Assembly: GCF_014502795.1 (NCBI RefSeq)
Contig: NZ_JACVHF010000001.1
Location: 1 to 64,000, forward strand
Direction: 5' to 3'
Length of the DNA: 64,000 nt
Origin: Heliobacterium chlorum
GTDB taxonomy: Bacteria > Bacillota > Desulfitobacteriia > Heliobacteriales > Heliobacteriaceae
Made by a program: the position numbers and the translations under genes. The notes beneath the pieces were generated by a model, which was not told the origin of the DNA, did not search any database, and saw only the letters and a list, made by a program, of their open reading frames with translations. This document shows, one piece after another, positions 27,027 through 35,616 of the stretch (positions are counted from its first letter, which is position 1; each line of letters opens with the position of its first letter).

Positions 27027-28415
27027 ATGTCCGTTCAACAAGCGATCCGTGAGATGGAAACTCTTTTAGGCAAAGAACGGGTTCTGACCACGATTGAGGA
27101 TTTGGCCTGCTACGCTTTTGATGCCACAGCAGATATGCCCTCTCATCGACCCGATGCGATCGTTCTCCCCCAAACGACGGAAGAAGTTCAAGCGATCATG
27201 CGCATCGCCAGCAAGCACAAAACGCCGATCTATCCTCGGGGAGCCGGCACCAACCTCTCCGGTGGTACGATCCCCCTCAAAGGCGGCGTCGTCGTCACCT
27301 TCCAACGGATGAACAAGATTCTCGAAATCGACGCGGAGAACCTAACGGCTACGGTCCAGCCGGGCGTGGTTATTCAATCGCTAAACACAGCCGTAGCCCC
27401 TTATGGCCTCATCTACCCTCCTGATCCGGGAACGGTTTCTACGGCAACGATGGCCGGCTCTACGGCGGAGTGCTCCGGCGGCTTGCGGGGCTTAAAATAC
27501 GGCGTGACCAAGCACTATATCATGGGCCTGGAAGTTGTCCTGGCCAACGGTGAAAAATTCCGCTGCGGCGGTAAGACTGTCAAGAATGTCACCGCCTATG
27601 ATCTGGTCAAGCTCTTCACCGGCTCCGAAGGTACCCTGGGCATCATCACCGAACTTATCGTCAAATTGATTCCTGCTCCGGAGTCCCGTAAGTCCATGTT
27701 GGCCATTTTTAGCGATCTTGATGACGCGGGCAAGGCCATCGCTGGGATCATTTCGGCTAAAGTCATCCCCGCCACATTGGAGATCATGGATAAAACGACG
27801 ATTCAGACGGTAGAATCCTTCTCCCATGCCGGTTTGCCGACCGATGCAGAAGCCGTACTGCTCATCGAAGTGGACGGAATCCCGGAAGTCGTCGCCAAAG
27901 AAGCCGAGTCTGTGGAAGAAGTCTGCAAACAATTTAAGGGCAATGTTCGCGTCGCCGAGACTGATAAAGAGCGCGATCAGCTATGGGCCGCCCGCCGCGC
28001 CGCTCTGCCGGCGTTGGCTCAAAAATCGCCGACGACCGTTCTGGAAGATGCCACTGTGCCTCGATCCCGCATCCCTGAAATGCTGCGAGCCATCCGCCAA
28101 ATCGCGAAGAAATATGACCTGCTCATTGGCACCTTCGGTCACGCCGGCGACGGTAACCTGCATCCCACCATCCTCTGTGACGAGCGCAATGAAGAACAGA
28201 TGAAGCGGGTCCATAAAGCCGTCGACGAGATCTTCCGCGTTGCTGTCGACTTGGGTGGTACCCTTTCCGGTGAACACGGCATCGGTATGGCCAAAATGAA
28301 GTACCTCGAATGGGAACTGGGTGCAACTGGGGTGGACGTTCTGCGTCGCATCAAGGAAGCCCTCGATCCGGAATATCTCTTGAACCCCGGAAAAATGGTA
28401 GCGGGGAGGAACTAA
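27027..28415 (+). CDS. glcD: FAD-linked D-lactate/glycolate dehydrogenase subunit (GlcD-like)
   Basis: A 462-residue flavoprotein of the vanillyl-alcohol-oxidase fold. The FAD-binding PCMH domain (about 38-215) has YPRGAGTNLSGGTIP and PPDPGTVSTATMAG; the C-terminal domain ends with the family motifs FGHAGDGNLHPTI and GGTLSGEHGIG. It oxidises a 2-hydroxyacid, here most likely D-lactate, and passes electrons to the iron-sulfur protein encoded next, one base downstream. Confidence 0.9.
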   Translation: MSVQQAIREMETLLGKERVLTTIEDLACYAFDATADMPSHRPDAIVLPQTTEEVQAIMRIASKHKTPIYPRGAGTNLSGGTIPLKGGVVVTFQRMNKILEIDAENLTATVQPGVVIQSLNTAVAPYGLIYPPDPGTVSTATMAGSTAECSGGLRGLKYGVTKHYIMGLEVVLANGEKFRCGGKTVKNVTAYDLVKLFTGSEGTLGIITELIVKLIPAPESRKSMLAIFSDLDDAGKAIAGIISAKVIPATLEIMDKTTIQTVESFSHAGLPTDAEAVLLIEVDGIPEVVAKEAESVEEVCKQFKGNVRVAETDKERDQLWAARRAALPALAQKSPTTVLEDATVPRSRIPEMLRAIRQIAKKYDLLIGTFGHAGDGNLHPTILCDERNEEQMKRVHKAVDEIFRVAVDLGGTLSGEHGIGMAKMKYLEWELGATGVDVLRRIKEALDPEYLLNPGKMVAGRN

Positions 28416-28416
28416 G

Positions 28417-29724
28417 ATGGCTGACTACAAAACCCTGAAAAAAGCAGGGGAATTGATGCAGCAGTGTATGAAGTGCGGCAACTGCCAAGCTGTCTGCCCA
28501 CTGTATATGGAAACGATGCATGAAGGCGCTGTAGCTCGGGGGAAAATTCGCCTCGCTGTCGATGTGCTCGAAGGTAGATTGCAGCCGACCCATGGCCTCT
28601 TGGATAAGTTTGCTCTTTGTCTGACCTGTAAAGCTTGTGAGGCAAACTGTCCCTGTGGCGTACACTGCGTAGACATCATCCTTGCCGCCCGGGCTCAAAT
28701 GGCCGAAACAGTCGGCTTGCCGATGATCAAACAATCCATTTTCAAAGGTCTCAAACTGCGCCGGATGTTAAACTTCGGCTTAAAAACGGGCGCTTTGTTC
28801 CAAGGTGTTGCCCTGAAGCGTCGCAGTGAAGGTAAAGGACGGACTATGCGTGTTTCCGTCATGGGTATGGATGTCCGCCGGGTTATCCCCGACTTGGCGA
28901 CCACACCGGCTCGGGACATGTTTGAAGAATATAATCCGGCCCACAGCGGTAAAGGGAAAATGCGGGCAGCCTTTTTCACAGGTTGTGTAAACAACTTTAT
29001 CTATACGGATACCTGCAAAGCGATTGTGGAAGTGCTCCGGGCGAATGACGTTGATGTCATCATCCCGAAGGCGCAGCACTGTTGCGGAGCTCCCGTCTTC
29101 ATCAACGGTGACCGTAATATTGGCCGTGAAATGGCTCGTCACAACATCGATGTGTTCACTGCAGCCGATCAAAAGTATAATCTCGATCATATCTTCATGG
29201 CTTGCGGGACCTGTGTTTGCTCTTTTGCAGAGCACTACCCCCATCTGTTAGAGAATGATCCTGAATACCAGCGCAAGGCTGAAGTGCTTGCCAAGAAGAC
29301 GATTGACGCTAACCCCTTAGTCATCAAAGCAGGCGGCCTTGAGAAGCCTATGGGCACTATCGAAAGATCCGTCACTTATCACGACTCCTGCCACTTGGCC
29401 AGGGGTATGAAGGTGACCGCGGAGCCGCGCCAGATTCTACGATCCATTCCTGGTGTCAAGTTCTATGAGATGACCAACCCGGCCCGCTGCTGCGGCGGAG
29501 CTGGTTCCTTCAGCCTGACCCATTACGACCTGTCTAAACAGGTCACCGCGAAAAAAGCTGCTGACATCAGCCAGACGGGAGCTCAAACGGCTACCACCGG
29601 ATGTCCCGGTTGCCGTATGACCATCGAGGACGGTTTGGCCCAAGCCCACTTAGCCGTCGATACGGTGCACCCGATCAAGCTGTTATACGAATCCTATAAG
29701 CTCAGTGGCGTGATCCGGGATTAA
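28417..29724 (+). CDS. glcF: Iron-sulfur subunit of D-lactate/glycolate dehydrogenase (GlcF-like)
   Basis: A 435-residue protein with two N-terminal 4Fe-4S motifs (CMKCGNCQAVCP and CLTCKACEANCP) followed by two CCG domains (CCGAPVFINGD, CCGGAGSF). This GlcF-type architecture is the electron acceptor of the adjacent flavoprotein. It is the last gene of the lut-glc operon, closed by a strong terminator. Confidence 0.9.
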   Translation: MADYKTLKKAGELMQQCMKCGNCQAVCPLYMETMHEGAVARGKIRLAVDVLEGRLQPTHGLLDKFALCLTCKACEANCPCGVHCVDIILAARAQMAETVGLPMIKQSIFKGLKLRRMLNFGLKTGALFQGVALKRRSEGKGRTMRVSVMGMDVRRVIPDLATTPARDMFEEYNPAHSGKGKMRAAFFTGCVNNFIYTDTCKAIVEVLRANDVDVIIPKAQHCCGAPVFINGDRNIGREMARHNIDVFTAADQKYNLDHIFMACGTCVCSFAEHYPHLLENDPEYQRKAEVLAKKTIDANPLVIKAGGLEKPMGTIERSVTYHDSCHLARGMKVTAEPRQILRSIPGVKFYEMTNPARCCGGAGSFSLTHYDLSKQVTAKKAADISQTGAQTATTGCPGCRMTIEDGLAQAHLAVDTVHPIKLLYESYKLSGVIRD

Positions 29725-29757
29725 ATCAAAACCGGCAATATACCATAGGATGATCTA

Positions 29758-29796
29758 AAAAAGATGGACTGCCAAGTAAAAGCAGTCCATCTTTTT
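29758..29796. terminator. Bidirectional terminator, lut-glc operon and tlpA
   Basis: AAAAAGATGGACTGC / GCAGTCCATCTTTTT, a perfect 15-bp stem with T runs on both strands. It lies between convergent genes. Confidence 0.85.
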
Positions 29797-29896
29797 ATTT
29801 TAAGCATTTTGAGGTTTCACGTAGACGTGAGCGATGTTGGTCGAAGGGTATTGAGAGTAAGCGTTTGGAGACAGAAGATGACCCAGAAAAATGCCT

Positions 29897-30529
29897 TTAT
29901 TTTAAAAGAGCATTTAACTGTTGCGCGAAATTTTCCTTTTCCTTGGCGCCGATAAAGACCTCTCGGATAATCCCGTCTTTATCGATGAAAAATGTGGTTG
30001 GTTTAAAGTAAATTCGGTATGCTTTCGAAACGGATTGATTCGGGTCGCTATCGAGCAGCATGGGGAATTTAAGCTTTGCCTTCTCGAAGTATTTAACGCC
30101 GTCGTCAGCCTTTCGTTCCTCTTGGGTAAGGTTAACCCCTATGACGACAGCTTTGTCCTTGTATTCTGCCGCTAGAACGTCGATATCGGGCATTTCCTGA
30201 CGACAGGGGGGGCACCAACTGGCCCAGAAATTAAGCATGACCGGTTTTCCCTTAAAGTCGGCTAAGGAGACTTCCTTGCCGTCGGCTGTCTTCAGCGTAA
30301 AGGCTGGAGCAGGCTTGCCGACCATGCCCATCGCAGCGTAGGGAGAGAGGGTAGAGGTGTCTTCCTCGGCGGTTTTCGAGGTAACTTCTGTCGGAGCACT
30401 CTTTTTTGAATTCTCTGAATCGGTCAGTGACGTAGCTACTGATCCTTCTTTAGAATTGCAGGCGCTCAGAAGCAGAGTGGAAGAGCTTAACGCGGCAAGT
30501 AGAATCCATGTCGATATTTTTTTATGCAT
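29897..30529 (-). CDS. TlpA/ResA-like thioredoxin-fold lipoprotein
   Basis: A 210-residue exported lipoprotein. The signal peptide ends in the lipobox LLSAC, so Cys24 should carry the lipid anchor. After a Ser/Thr-rich linker (about 25-65) the thioredoxin domain has the redox motif WCPPC within NFWASWCPPCRQEMPD, the cis-Pro region KPTTFFIDKDG and an AhpC/TSA-like order. ResA/TlpA proteins reduce haem-binding cysteines in cytochrome c maturation or act as extracytoplasmic reductants. A c-type cytochrome peroxidase occurs at 48419, but no maturation genes are nearby. Confidence 0.85.
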   Translation of the reverse strand: MHKKISTWILLAALSSSTLLLSACNSKEGSVATSLTDSENSKKSAPTEVTSKTAEEDTSTLSPYAAMGMVGKPAPAFTLKTADGKEVSLADFKGKPVMLNFWASWCPPCRQEMPDIDVLAAEYKDKAVVIGVNLTQEERKADDGVKYFEKAKLKFPMLLDSDPNQSVSKAYRIYFKPTTFFIDKDGIIREVFIGAKEKENFAQQLNALLK

Positions 30530-30703
30530 ATCGATTCAATACCTCCTGGGAAATTGGGATATTTACCGTTGTTTAACTAGCTATTCGATTGATTACCCCT
30601 ACGGGTATGATATAAGGATATAGTACTGTCTTTTTGATAACCAAGCAAGACTAAAGAACCAACTTCACGTTCTCTGCCTAAACCTATACAGAAGCAAAAA
30701 AAT

Positions 30704-30738
30704 GCCCGCACCGTTTCCGGTGCGGGCACACACTATAT
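30704..30738 (-). terminator. Terminator of lactate permease 2
   Basis: TGCCCGCACCG / CGGTGCGGGCA, an 11-bp perfect stem with a tetraloop. The A run at 30704-30712 reads as a T tail on the minus strand. Confidence 0.85.
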
Positions 30739-30791
30739 TGATTTAGACGCGGGCGATACGATGAGGCTTGTCCCGCGACGGGGACCGTTCG

Positions 30792-32552
30792 TTAGCGCTT
30801 CGAATAAGCGCGATTGTCTTCGGTGCGGCCCATGACGGAGAAGCCGAGAATCGCAACGATGACAGCAGTGATACCGAGGAGCATCCAACCATCGGACATA
30901 TTAACCGCGGCTGCAGCAACGGCGGCAGCACCTTTTTGGTACACGGGAATCATCCAATAGAGGACGGTCGACTGTAAGAATGTAATCACACACACTACCG
31001 CAAGGAAGAAGAGAGAGTGCTTTACGGTGAAACGGAAGAGATCCGATTCCTTGCCGACGAGTCCCGTAGCAGCACAAGCGACGGCGATGGACTGAGGAGA
31101 AATCATCTTACCGGTAACCCCGCCAGAGGAGTTAGCTGCGACTGTCAAGACTGGGTCGACACCGATCTTATCAGCGGTGATGCCTTGCAGCTTGCCGAAG
31201 ACAGCGTTAGCGGAAGTGTCAGAGCCGGTGATGAAGACACCCAACCAGCCGAGAATCGGTGAGAAGAAGGGGAAGAGAGCGCCGGTAGTGGCCAGAGCCA
31301 TCCCCATGGTGTAAGTCATACCGGAAGAGTTACCGATGTAGGCATAACCGAGAACGGAAGCGATGGTGACCATGGGGAACTTGAGTGACTTGACCGTATC
31401 CCAGAAGATACCCATCGTTTGACCGAGAGGCATCCGGACAATGAGCATGGTGATGAAGCAGGAAATCAAGATGGCCGTACCGGCGGCAGATAGCCAGTTT
31501 AACTTGAATATGGCAGCGATAGGCTGGTTGTTCGCAGGATTGATAACAGCGTTATGGATAATCGGGAAAGCGAATTTAATAGAGACAGTTTCCAAAACAG
31601 CGTTGACCGATTTCATTCCCCAGTCACCGACCATGATGGTCAGAATGATGAAGGGGCTCCAAGCTTTCAGCACTTTTTTGAAGGTTAGGTTGCTGGTGGC
31701 TTTATAGGTGGCAGATGGTTCGTCAGCAAAACGCCAGATGTTTTTAGGCTTCCAGGATTTTAGGAAGATGACGAGAGCGATGATGGAACACAGAGAAGAG
31801 ATGATGTCGGGAAGCATGGCGCCTAAGTAGTTTGAAGACCACCATTGTCCGATAGCAAAAGCACCACCGGCGACAAGGGCTGCCGGCCAAACTTCTTTGA
31901 TGCCTTTCCATCCGGACATGATGTAGACAAGCCAGAAGGGAACGAAGACAGACAGGAAGGGAAGCTGGCGGCCGACCATCTGGGAAATGGTAAAGTCGTC
32001 AATACCAGAGACCTGTCCGGCGACGATGATGGGAATCCCGATACCGCCGAAGGCGACAGGAGCTGTGTTAGCGATCAAGCAGAGGCCGGCAGCATAGAGA
32101 GGGTTAAAGCCGAGGCCGACAAGCATACCGGCGGAGATAGCGACGGGAGTACCGAAACCAGCTGCACCTTCCAGGAAGGCTCCGAAGGAGAAGGCGATGA
32201 GCAGCGCTTGCAGGCGGCGGTCATCGGTGATGGAGGCGATGGAGTCTTTGATGACTTCAAACTGCCCCGACTTAACGGTTAGGTTATATAGAAATACGGC
32301 AGTGATGACGATCCAGCAAATGGGGAAGAGACCGTATAAAGCACCTTGAAGGGTGGAGGCAATAGCCACTTGGGCCGGCATGCCATAGACCAGGATAGCG
32401 ATGAAAACTGCGATGGTGGTGGTAGTCAGACCGGCGATATAGCCTTTCATCTTTTGAATTGCCAACGCCCAGAAGAGATAGAGGATGGGGATTACAGCGA
32501 TGGCAGCCGAGAGAAAGATGTTACCCATGGGATCATAAACTTGAGTCCACAT
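30792..32552 (-). CDS. lctP: L-lactate permease, copy 2
   Basis: A 586-residue LctP-family permease transcribed away from trxB-like genes and toward tlpA. The frame extends to 32606, but MWTQVYDPMGN at 32552 matches the start of copy 1 (MAWTQNFNPMGN) and follows AAAGGGGG. Motifs GAFLEGAAGFGTPVAI, FITGSDTSANAVFGKLQ and ANSSGGVTGKMISPQSIAVA are intact. A 13-bp operator lies about 200 bp upstream. Two permeases may differ in affinity, isomer or condition of expression. Confidence 0.93.
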   Translation of the reverse strand: MWTQVYDPMGNIFLSAAIAVIPILYLFWALAIQKMKGYIAGLTTTTIAVFIAILVYGMPAQVAIASTLQGALYGLFPICWIVITAVFLYNLTVKSGQFEVIKDSIASITDDRRLQALLIAFSFGAFLEGAAGFGTPVAISAGMLVGLGFNPLYAAGLCLIANTAPVAFGGIGIPIIVAGQVSGIDDFTISQMVGRQLPFLSVFVPFWLVYIMSGWKGIKEVWPAALVAGGAFAIGQWWSSNYLGAMLPDIISSLCSIIALVIFLKSWKPKNIWRFADEPSATYKATSNLTFKKVLKAWSPFIILTIMVGDWGMKSVNAVLETVSIKFAFPIIHNAVINPANNQPIAAIFKLNWLSAAGTAILISCFITMLIVRMPLGQTMGIFWDTVKSLKFPMVTIASVLGYAYIGNSSGMTYTMGMALATTGALFPFFSPILGWLGVFITGSDTSANAVFGKLQGITADKIGVDPVLTVAANSSGGVTGKMISPQSIAVACAATGLVGKESDLFRFTVKHSLFFLAVVCVITFLQSTVLYWMIPVYQKGAAAVAAAAVNMSDGWMLLGITAVIVAILGFSVMGRTEDNRAYSKR

Positions 32553-33014
32553 GAGGAGGCCCCCTTTCAATTTTGCGAAAGTGATTGCAACAATTATCAC
32601 AATCATGAGTGCACTGAAACCGGATGATAATTAATTGTGATGGCTAGATATCTTTCCGGGCCAGAGGGGTTAGGTTTGCTTATCACCTCCATCTTTCTTT
32701 CGGCTGCTGATTTTTCTACTAAGGTATTGATTTTCTAACCAGCAAACCGTAAGGTGGTCAGACCGCTTACGTTATTACTTATTCTCTGACACTTCCCAAA
32801 ATCCTGCTGCACATAAGCGAAAAATTTAATTTTGTCGAAAAAAATCGAAAAAACAGCCTCTCCTCTCGTGGGATCAGCTGTTCCTCATGGTATGACCAGC
32901 AAGGATTACTCGAAAATTACGTAAATCCATTTTATATTATAATAGGAAGGGAAAAAGAGATGATTCACAAATATTCAGAGTTGACCTTTTTGTTTGACTA
33001 ATAAGAGAATATAA
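32553..33014 (-). promoter_or_regulatory. Leader and promoter region of lactate permease 2
   Basis: On the minus strand a possible TTGGGA-16-TAATAA promoter ends just before the operator at 32754-32766. Further into the leader an 8-bp inverted repeat ATCACAAT (32596-32603) / ATTGTGAT (32634-32641), and a GTGAT/ATCAC pair at 32581-32600, could be a second regulator site or RNA structure. The stretch 32850-33014, past the 3' end of the convergent-side gene, showed nothing certain. Confidence 0.4.
32754..32766 (-). promoter_or_regulatory. LldR/FadR-type operator of lactate permease 2
   Basis: Read on the minus strand this is GCGGTCTGACCAC, base for base the same as the operator at 24228-24240. 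It lies just downstream of the predicted -10 box. Confidence 0.6.
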
Positions 33015-33920
33015 TCACAACCCTTTTGCTGGTGTGTGCTGCTGCTCATCGAGAAAACTGACGGCACTTAAGGCAGCGATCGCCCCTTGACCAACCGCCT
33101 TGGCCAACTGATAGGGTTTACCGGTGCAATCACCGCCAGCAAAGACGCCGGGCATGTTTGTTCTCATGTGGGCATCGACGATAATGGCCCCATCTCGCGT
33201 TTCTAGACCGGGCAGAAGATTTTCTGCTTTCATCGTTTCCCGTAAAATAAAGACGCCGTCGATAGGGATCTCCTGATCGTCGGTCTGCAGCGATGCAATA
33301 CTTTCAGTCCCTTTGAGTGCCAGGACCTTTCCTTGGGGGAATTCCATGTTTTTAGGATTCGTCGAAGGGGTAAAGGCCTTTGCTCCGTTCTGACTGGTTG
33401 CAGAGAGATAATACACCTTTGCTGCCAGTTCACTGAGGAACAGGGCTTCATCCCAAGCCTCCCCCTGAGTATAGTCGATCAGTGCCACCTTTTTGCCTTT
33501 ATATAAGGGGCCGTCACAAGTAGCACAATAGGATACACCACGACCAAGCAACTCGTTTTCGCCGGGCAAGAGACGTTCAACGTGCACCCCCGTTGCCACA
33601 ATGACTGTCCTTGACTGATAAGAGTCCCGTCCAGCCATCAATGAAAAAGTACCTTCTCCCCCGTAGATAGCACTTACCCGCGCATCCATCTGTTCAATAC
33701 CCTGCTGGTGGATATGATCGAAAAAGCGATCCCTCAGTTCGCTTCCGCTGATGGCCGGAAAGCCTAAATAATTATCGACCCGTTCCGCCTTAGCTAACCA
33801 CTGGCTACAGTCTTTCGTCCCCAGTATGATAAAAGACTTGTTGCGGATCTTAAGATTTAAAGCGGCGGAGAGACCGGCAGGGCCACAACCGACGATGATG
33901 CAGTCATATACCTGTGCCAC
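33015..33920 (-). CDS. Thioredoxin-reductase-like flavoprotein without NADPH motif
   Basis: A 301-residue two-dinucleotide-domain flavoprotein. FAD-binding GCGPAGLSAALNL (residues 11-23), the redox pair C132-A-T-C135 in YCATCDGPLY, and the second FAD motif GVFAGGDCTGKPYQLAKAVGQG are all present. The nucleotide motif expected at about 145-160 (GGGDSAxEEA) is replaced by LIDYTQGEAWDEA, and the following HRRxxxR motif is absent. This pattern is known from ferredoxin-dependent flavin thioredoxin reductases of clostridia, so electrons probably come from ferredoxin instead of NADPH. No thioredoxin gene is adjacent. Confidence 0.8.
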   Translation of the reverse strand: MAQVYDCIIVGCGPAGLSAALNLKIRNKSFIILGTKDCSQWLAKAERVDNYLGFPAISGSELRDRFFDHIHQQGIEQMDARVSAIYGGEGTFSLMAGRDSYQSRTVIVATGVHVERLLPGENELLGRGVSYCATCDGPLYKGKKVALIDYTQGEAWDEALFLSELAAKVYYLSATSQNGAKAFTPSTNPKNMEFPQGKVLALKGTESIASLQTDDQEIPIDGVFILRETMKAENLLPGLETRDGAIIVDAHMRTNMPGVFAGGDCTGKPYQLAKAVGQGAIAALSAVSFLDEQQHTPAKGL

Positions 33921-34063
33921 GAGAAGACCTCCTTGTCAAAAGACTTATCGTTATTCTCTCCGGCAGAAGGATTCTCTTTACCTGATTTTTTGGAAATAAT
34001 TCAAGCAGGGCTGAATAGGATGACGTTAAGGAAAAAGAACATTTTCTACATTGTCCCCTGCCG

Positions 34064-34092
34064 TTGACCAGCACCCAATGCTTCGTTATAAT
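34064..34092 (+). promoter_or_regulatory. Sigma-A promoter of the 34129 gene
   Basis: TTGACC (34064-34069), 17 bp, TATAAT (34087-34092). Confidence 0.7.
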
Positions 34093-34128
34093 ATTCATAA
34101 AATTTAGTCTATTGCGAGGTGAGCCCTA

Positions 34129-34497
34129 TTGCTTCCAAGGGAAGAGACGGTTCTCCAACAGGAACTGCTCATGATGCCCATAGAAGATCTCAAAGCTGAA
34201 GCTGCACGCTTGCGAGAGGAATATGCGGCCACCAAGGATATGGAGACTCAAGTTCGCCTTTCCGTAGCGATGGCAGCTCTTTATTACCGCGATCGCCAGA
34301 GTGAATACGAAAAAGAGCGAAAACTAGCAGAAACTTTTGCCAAGGTAAAGGGTACGTCAGGAAAGACATGGTTCGTTCCTCCGAAAAGTGAAACCCACCG
34401 AACTCGTGTCTACTATATCGGACGAAGCGGTAAAGTGAACTCTACGTCTATCGATGAAATGCGCAACGATTTAGGTGGAACCTGGATGTCCCCCTAA
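34129..34497 (+). CDS. Hypothetical protein
   Basis: A 122-residue cytosolic protein starting at TTG, five bases after GAGGTGAG, under a near-consensus promoter. The N-terminal 75 residues are helical and charged (IEDLKAEAARLREEYAATKDMETQ), likely coiled coil, and the C-terminal part is short and strand-rich (TWFVPPKSETHRTRVYYIGRSG). I recognise no family. It is monocistronic between the reductase-like gene and the sdh leader. Confidence 0.6.
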   Translation: MLPREETVLQQELLMMPIEDLKAEAARLREEYAATKDMETQVRLSVAMAALYYRDRQSEYEKERKLAETFAKVKGTSGKTWFVPPKSETHRTRVYYIGRSGKVNSTSIDEMRNDLGGTWMSP

Positions 34498-34502
34498 AAA
34501 GG

Positions 34503-34536
34503 AGGCCCTCATCGAAGTTATGATGGGGGTCTTTCC
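34503..34536 (+). terminator. Terminator after the 34129 gene
   Basis: AGGCCCTCATC pairs with GATGGGGGTCT (two G-U pairs), followed by a short T stretch. Confidence 0.5.
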
Positions 34537-34709
34537 TGTGAGATTTACCCGAACGTATATATTTTTTGTACCGTGTGCAGAAGTGTTTACACTTTGAAGA
34601 AATAATGTTCAATCGTTTATACATTTAATGAGCTTAGAAAAAGGGAGATAAATGCACAGAGATTAAGAAAAATGGGGGTAATTCGGTATAAATGGGCTTG
34701 TACATACGG

Positions 34710-34738
34710 TTGACGCAAATTGTTTACAATGCTAAACT
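34710..34738 (+). promoter_or_regulatory. Possible promoter of the sdh operon
   Basis: TTGACG (34710-34715), 17 bp, TAAACT (34733-34738), about 240 bp before sdhC. The long leader that follows is described next. Confidence 0.4.
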
Positions 34739-34740
34739 AC

Positions 34741-34886
34741 GCAATGAGAACAGGGACAGCCCAATTCATAACTATTTACGGGTTGGAAGGAGGAAGATTG
34801 AGAAAAAAAGTGCAAACGGTTGGTGAGAGCCTGGATGCCTTTGTGTGACCCAAGCAGAGGCGGAACCGCGGGATTTTTTTTTGGGT
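34741..34886 (+). promoter_or_regulatory. T-box-like structured leader upstream of sdhC
   Basis: Several pieces resemble a tRNA-sensing T-box leader, in order: AATGAGAACAGGGACAG near the 5' end, a GGTT/AGCC hairpin around GGTTGGTGAGAGCC (34818-34831), and GAGGCGGAACCGCGGG (34857-34872), close to the T-box consensus AGGGTGGNACCGCG. Nine T residues and GGG follow (34874-34885), and ACCCAA...TTGGGT can pair. The discriminator-reading TGGN is CGGA here and the element is short, so it may be a decayed or divergent T-box. A T-box before succinate dehydrogenase would be unexpected. Confidence 0.3.
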
Positions 34887-34977
34887 AGAATTTAGAATTT
34901 TGTGAATTGGGCGAAAAGGTAGAAGAAAAGAGATAATTTGTTCTTAAATACCCACGGGGGCGGAAAGGAGCAGCGGA

Positions 34978-35595
34978 ATGTCAAACAGTAATCATTTTTT
35001 GATCCGTAAAGTTCACTCCCTGCTTGGCATCATTCCGATCGGATTGTTTTTTGCCGAGCACACAGCGATGAACTCTATGGCTATCGTCGATGGCGGCATT
35101 TGGTCGGCATGGACGAGCTTTCTCCATCACATGCCGTTTAAGATCTTCTTGGAACTGGGCTTTATCTTCTTACCCATTGCGTTCCACGCGATCTACGGCG
35201 CCTATATTGTCTATGTTGCGAAGAACAACACCCTCCAGTACAACTACTTCCGTAACTGGATGTTCTACATTCAACGGATAACAGCCATTATTACCGTACT
35301 CTTCGTCGTATGGCACGTTTGGTCACTGAAGACGATGAACTTCTGGAGCACTGGGAGTTATATCAACTCTTTTGGCGCATACCTCTCAAGTCATCCGATC
35401 GCCTTTGTGGCTTACGTCATCGGTTTTCTCGCTGCTGCTTTTCACTTCTGCAACGGTATCTGGAGCTTCCTCGTTGCATGGGGTATCACGATTGGTCCGA
35501 AGGCTCAAAATGTGGCCTTTATCATCTGCATGGGTCTCATGGGTGTACTCTCCATCGGCGGTCTCGGAGCCCTTTACTCCTTGATGCTGCACTAA
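34978..35595 (+). CDS. sdhC: Succinate dehydrogenase/fumarate reductase cytochrome b558 subunit
   Basis: A 205-residue membrane anchor with five hydrophobic segments, of the B. subtilis SdhC type. IRKVHSLLGIIPIGLFFAEH, HAIYGAYIVYVAK and VWHVWSLKT contain the histidines expected to hold two haems. It anchors the SdhAB dimer to the membrane and exchanges electrons with quinone. It is the first gene of sdhCAB. Confidence 0.9.
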   Translation: MSNSNHFLIRKVHSLLGIIPIGLFFAEHTAMNSMAIVDGGIWSAWTSFLHHMPFKIFLELGFIFLPIAFHAIYGAYIVYVAKNNTLQYNYFRNWMFYIQRITAIITVLFVVWHVWSLKTMNFWSTGSYINSFGAYLSSHPIAFVAYVIGFLAAAFHFCNGIWSFLVAWGITIGPKAQNVAFIICMGLMGVLSIGGLGALYSLMLH

Positions 35596-35616
35596 TGACA
35601 TTAGAGGTGGGATGAA

